In this document: positions 61,111 to 64,000 of the stretch, piece after piece
Numbering within the stretch: position 1 is the first letter of the stretch
Layout: each line of letters opens with the position of its first letter
Origin: Pseudomonas sp. PSE14
Lineage (GTDB): Bacteria; Pseudomonadota; Gammaproteobacteria; Pseudomonadales; Pseudomonadaceae
NCBI RefSeq assembly: GCF_029203285.1
Contig: NZ_CP115669.1
Span: 1,798,001-1,862,000, forward strand
Direction of reading: 5' to 3'
Length of the DNA: 64,000 nt
The notes under the pieces: generated by a model
Seen by the model: only the letters and a program-made list of their open reading frames with translations
What the model was told of the DNA's origin: nothing
Databases searched by the model: none
Translations under genes and position numbers: made by a program

Positions 61111-64000
61111 ATGTTCAACTGGCGTAGGCACCTTCGTTTGGCGCTCGTGGCAGCACTGCTACTGGGTTGCCTGGGGGGCGAGGGAGCGGAGTTGAGCTCC
61201 TGGTCTCCGATGAATCTGCTGGCCCGGTCGTTGGACGTGAGGGTCAAGGTCCCCCTGGATGAGGCTGACTGGCAATGGCTACGAGGCAAGCGCACCCTCG
61301 TACTGGGGGTGACTGCGCCCGATTATGCGCCGTTCGATATCACTGCCAGTGGCACCGACCTCGAAGGTGTCACCGCCGATTACATGGGAGTGCTTGCCGA
61401 CGCTCTCAACGTTCGTGTCGAAGTGCGCCGATATGCCAACAGAAATGCCGCGATCGACGCACTCCAGCACGGAGAGATCGACCTGCTGAGCCGTTCTACC
61501 GACTATGAGTCGAACATCCCCGGGATCAGTCTTTCCCAACCCTACTTCACCAATCAGCCGGTTGTCGTCGGGCCCCAGGGGTTGCGCTTGGATAGCGGGG
61601 AGCAGTTGCTTGGCAAGCGGATTTCGGTGGTCAGCGATTACTTTTCCGGCGAGGAGATAGCCAAGTATTTCCCCAGCGCCACGATCATGCCTTTCCAGTC
61701 CGTACGCAAGGCGCTCGAGGCGGTGGCGTTCGGCCAGGCGGATCTGTTCGTGGGGGATGCATTCAGCGCGCAATACCTGATCAGCCAGGGTTATCTCGCC
61801 AATCTGAAGTCGCTCAATTTTGCCAGCTTCAACGGCGCGGGATTCAGCTTCGCCGTCAGAAGCGCCGACGAACCCTTGCTGCGAATCCTCAATCACGCAC
61901 TGGCAGCTACGCCGCAGCAGGTCGACAACACCATCCAGCGCCGCTGGAGCCCCGGTGGTGCCTACTCCATCGTCAACCGGCGATTGATCCTCACCCCCCA
62001 GGAGCAGCGCTGGATGGAGCGCAACCCGCACCCGGTGCTGGTAGTTGATCGAGCGCTGGCACCGATTTCCTTCTTCGATTCGCAGCAGAATTTCAGGGGG
62101 GTCACCGCGGACCTGCTGGACCTCATCCATGCGCGGACGGGACTCAGCTTCGACGTGCAGCCCGAGACCGGTATTGCGGCAATGGTGGACGACGTCAGGA
62201 ATCGCAAGGCGAAGGCGATTGGAGCACTGACTCCGACTCTGGATCGGGAGGAGTTGCTGTCGTTCACCCGTCCGTACATGACGGCATCCTTCGTGGTCGT
62301 GATAGGGAAGAACGCCAATTGGTTCCATTCCCTGGCCGATCTTCGCGGGCGGCGTGTCGCCGTGCCCAAGGGGTCGATTCTGGAAAGCTTCATGCGTGAA
62401 CAGCATCCAGAGGCGCAGCTCGTGCCAGTGGAAAACAACGTCGATGACCTGTCGATGATCAGTGAGGGCAAGGTGGATGCGGGTATCCATCTGTCGACGT
62501 CGGCGAATTACCTGATTTCGCGTTACTACCATGATCTGCGTGTGGCTGCGTCCCTGGATCGGGAGCCAGGCCAGTTCGCCATTGCCGTGTCTCAGGCGGA
62601 CCCGGAGCTGCTGAGCATCCTGAACAAGGCGATACTGGCGATCTCTCCAGATGACATGGCCAACGTCATCAGCCGGTGGGCAGCGACTGCCGAAAATCCC
62701 GATAGCGTCTGGGATGGCTACCGAACCCAGATCGTGCAGTTGGTCTCGGCCAGCATAGTCCTGCTCTGCCTGGTGCTGCTGTGGAACTGGCGCTTGCAAG
62801 TGAAGGTCCGCCGCCGTCAGTTGTCGGAAAGGGAGCTCAGTTATCGGCTCGGATTCAAGCGCGCGATGATCGACGGAATTCCCCACCCAGTTGCCGTCAG
62901 GGACAGGGAGGGTCGGCTGCTCACCTGTAATCGCAGCTTCCTCGAGGTTACGGGCATGACCCGAGAGGCTGCTCAAGGCAGCCGCCTGGTCGATTGCGAC
63001 TGGCTACCTGCCGAGGAGGCTCAGGCGCTGCATAAGGAACTATTGCAAGCCATGGAGCAGGGGACGGCATTGACCGCGGACCGGGTTTTCCGGTTGCGCG
63101 GCAATGAACTGGAGGTTTACCACTGGGCGACGCCCTATCGGGGAGAAAAGGGCGAGGTATTGGGATTGGTGAGCGGCTGGCTCGACGTCACCGAGCGCGA
63201 GCGTCTGCATCACCAGTTGCAGACTGCCAAGGACCAGGCCGAAGAGGCCAACCGCGCCAAGAGCACCTTCCTGGCCACCATGAGCCACGAAATCCGCACG
63301 CCGATGAACGCGGTGATTGGCATGCTGGAACTGGCGCTGACTCGCGCTGACCGGGGACAGTGGGAGCGCGAGCCGGTCGAGGTCGCCTATGACTCGGCCA
63401 AGTCCCTGCTGACCCTGATCGGCGATATTCTCGACGTTGCCAAGATCGAGTCGGGACGTCTGACCCTGATGCCGGAGCGGGCCCGGCTGCGTGAGCTGGT
63501 CGAGTCAATCGCCCGGGTCTTCGATGGCCTGGCGCGGCAGAAGGGGCTGGAGCTCAAGGTGGAGATAGAAGCTGATGCGGCCTGCGAGGTTCTCATCGAT
63601 CCGCTGCGCTTCAAACAGATACTGTCGAATCTGGTCAGCAATGCCATCAAATTCACCGACAAGGGCCAGGTGCGGATTCAGGTCAGCGGAGAGCGCCTCA
63701 TGGGGGGACGCATTGCGCTGAATGTCGCGGTCGAAGATAGCGGCATCGGGATATCCGCCAACGATCAGACCCAGCTCTTCGAGCCTTTCAGCCAGGCCTC
63801 GCAGAACAGCCATGCTTCCCGCGGCGGCACCGGGTTGGGGCTCACCATCTGTCGCAAGCTGGCGGAAATGATGGGCGGCAGCGTTCGCCTGGAAAGCGAG
63901 CTGGGGCGTGGCACGCGGGTCAGTGTGAGCCTGCTGTTGCAGGTACTGGAGTCGTTGCCTGAAGAGCAGAAGGGTGCCAAGGCGGAGCCAAGGGTACGAG
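61111..64000 (+). CDS. rocS2: BvgS-like hybrid sensor kinase RocS2, 3' end outside window
   Basis: The frame is open from ATG 61111 to the window edge, about 963 residues visible. A signal or N-terminal TM (LRLALVAALLLGC) is followed by two tandem periplasmic solute-binding (Venus flytrap) domains (about 53-275 and 300-530) and a TM at about 540-562 (VSASIVLLCLVLLW). Then come a PAS domain (about 585-690), HisKA with the phospho-His726 in MSHEIRTPMNAVIGM, and the ATPase domain (NLVSNAIKF, DSGIGI, GGTGLGLTICRKL). Receiver and Hpt domains of the BvgS type would lie beyond the window. Partner of rocA2. Confidence 0.93.
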   Translation, partial: MFNWRRHLRLALVAALLLGCLGGEGAELSSWSPMNLLARSLDVRVKVPLDEADWQWLRGKRTLVLGVTAPDYAPFDITASGTDLEGVTADYMGVLADALNVRVEVRRYANRNAAIDALQHGEIDLLSRSTDYESNIPGISLSQPYFTNQPVVVGPQGLRLDSGEQLLGKRISVVSDYFSGEEIAKYFPSATIMPFQSVRKALEAVAFGQADLFVGDAFSAQYLISQGYLANLKSLNFASFNGAGFSFAVRSADEPLLRILNHALAATPQQVDNTIQRRWSPGGAYSIVNRRLILTPQEQRWMERNPHPVLVVDRALAPISFFDSQQNFRGVTADLLDLIHARTGLSFDVQPETGIAAMVDDVRNRKAKAIGALTPTLDREELLSFTRPYMTASFVVVIGKNANWFHSLADLRGRRVAVPKGSILESFMREQHPEAQLVPVENNVDDLSMISEGKVDAGIHLSTSANYLISRYYHDLRVAASLDREPGQFAIAVSQADPELLSILNKAILAISPDDMANVISRWAATAENPDSVWDGYRTQIVQLVSASIVLLCLVLLWNWRLQVKVRRRQLSERELSYRLGFKRAMIDGIPHPVAVRDREGRLLTCNRSFLEVTGMTREAAQGSRLVDCDWLPAEEAQALHKELLQAMEQGTALTADRVFRLRGNELEVYHWATPYRGEKGEVLGLVSGWLDVTERERLHHQLQTAKDQAEEANRAKSTFLATMSHEIRTPMNAVIGMLELALTRADRGQWEREPVEVAYDSAKSLLTLIGDILDVAKIESGRLTLMPERARLRELVESIARVFDGLARQKGLELKVEIEADAACEVLIDPLRFKQILSNLVSNAIKFTDKGQVRIQVSGERLMGGRIALNVAVEDSGIGISANDQTQLFEPFSQASQNSHASRGGTGLGLTICRKLAEMMGGSVRLESELGRGTRVSVSLLLQVLESLPEEQKGAKAEPRVR

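Overview
The window is a stretch of chromosome from a GC-rich gammaproteobacterium, almost certainly a Pseudomonas of the P. aeruginosa / nitroreducens / citronellolis lineage. The evidence is gene order: dedD-cvpA-purF-metZ, fadH, nadK, rhomboid, pepN, MoxR/VWA genes, the large NAD-glutamate dehydrogenase gdhB, pyrD, rmf, rlmKL, dacB and rocA2/rocS2 follow the order I remember for PAO1 (about PA3110 down to PA3044). REP/REPIN sequences typical of Pseudomonas also recur. The species call is inference.

Left part (1-28.3 kb). A dedD-cvpA-purF-metZ-SDR unit (cell division, purine and methionine synthesis) ends at a strong terminator. A tRNA cluster follows (Val-TAC and two identical Asp-GTC copies), then a 28-codon ORF and a coupled CN-hydrolase/AraC pair. 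Next come fadH, a long coiled-coil protein, a D-cysteine desulfhydrase-like enzyme, DUF1853, and a tightly coupled nadK-phosphoesterase-rhomboid unit. DUF1315, DUF2797, a 199-bp MITE-like element and pepN follow. The last block is an envelope set: DUF1302 barrel, DUF1329, YCF48-like protein and MMPL/RND transporter.

Middle part (28.3-44.3 kb). REPINs flank a small exported-enzyme block: cyclase, AhpD-like protein and alpha/beta hydrolase. A minus-strand operon then encodes a MoxR ATPase, DUF58, DUF4381, BatA, a BatB/C fusion and BatD, with a DUF1353 protein upstream. gdhB (1620 aa) follows and ends in a repeat-rich intergenic region.

Right part (44.3-64 kb). This holds the most accessory material. 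A TetR regulator faces a lipoprotein amidohydrolase across a perfect 28-bp palindrome. A cluster of small unknown genes includes a divergent XRE / small-HTH module that resembles a phage switch. After pyrD, rmf, rlmKL, a CHASE-PAS-GGDEF diguanylate cyclase, dacB and yggL comes a Roc-type signalling locus. It contains a stand-alone receiver, an AT-rich stretch with a decayed second receiver carrying an 11-C tract, the LuxR-type regulator rocA2, and the BvgS-like sensor rocS2, which runs off the right end.

No CRISPR array, transposase gene or intact prophage was found. The most promising leads are the palindromic operator, the decayed receiver with its C tract, the MITE-like element at the DUF2797 stop codon, the BatB/C protein without a canonical MIDAS motif, and the DUF1302-DUF1329-YCF48-MMPL set.
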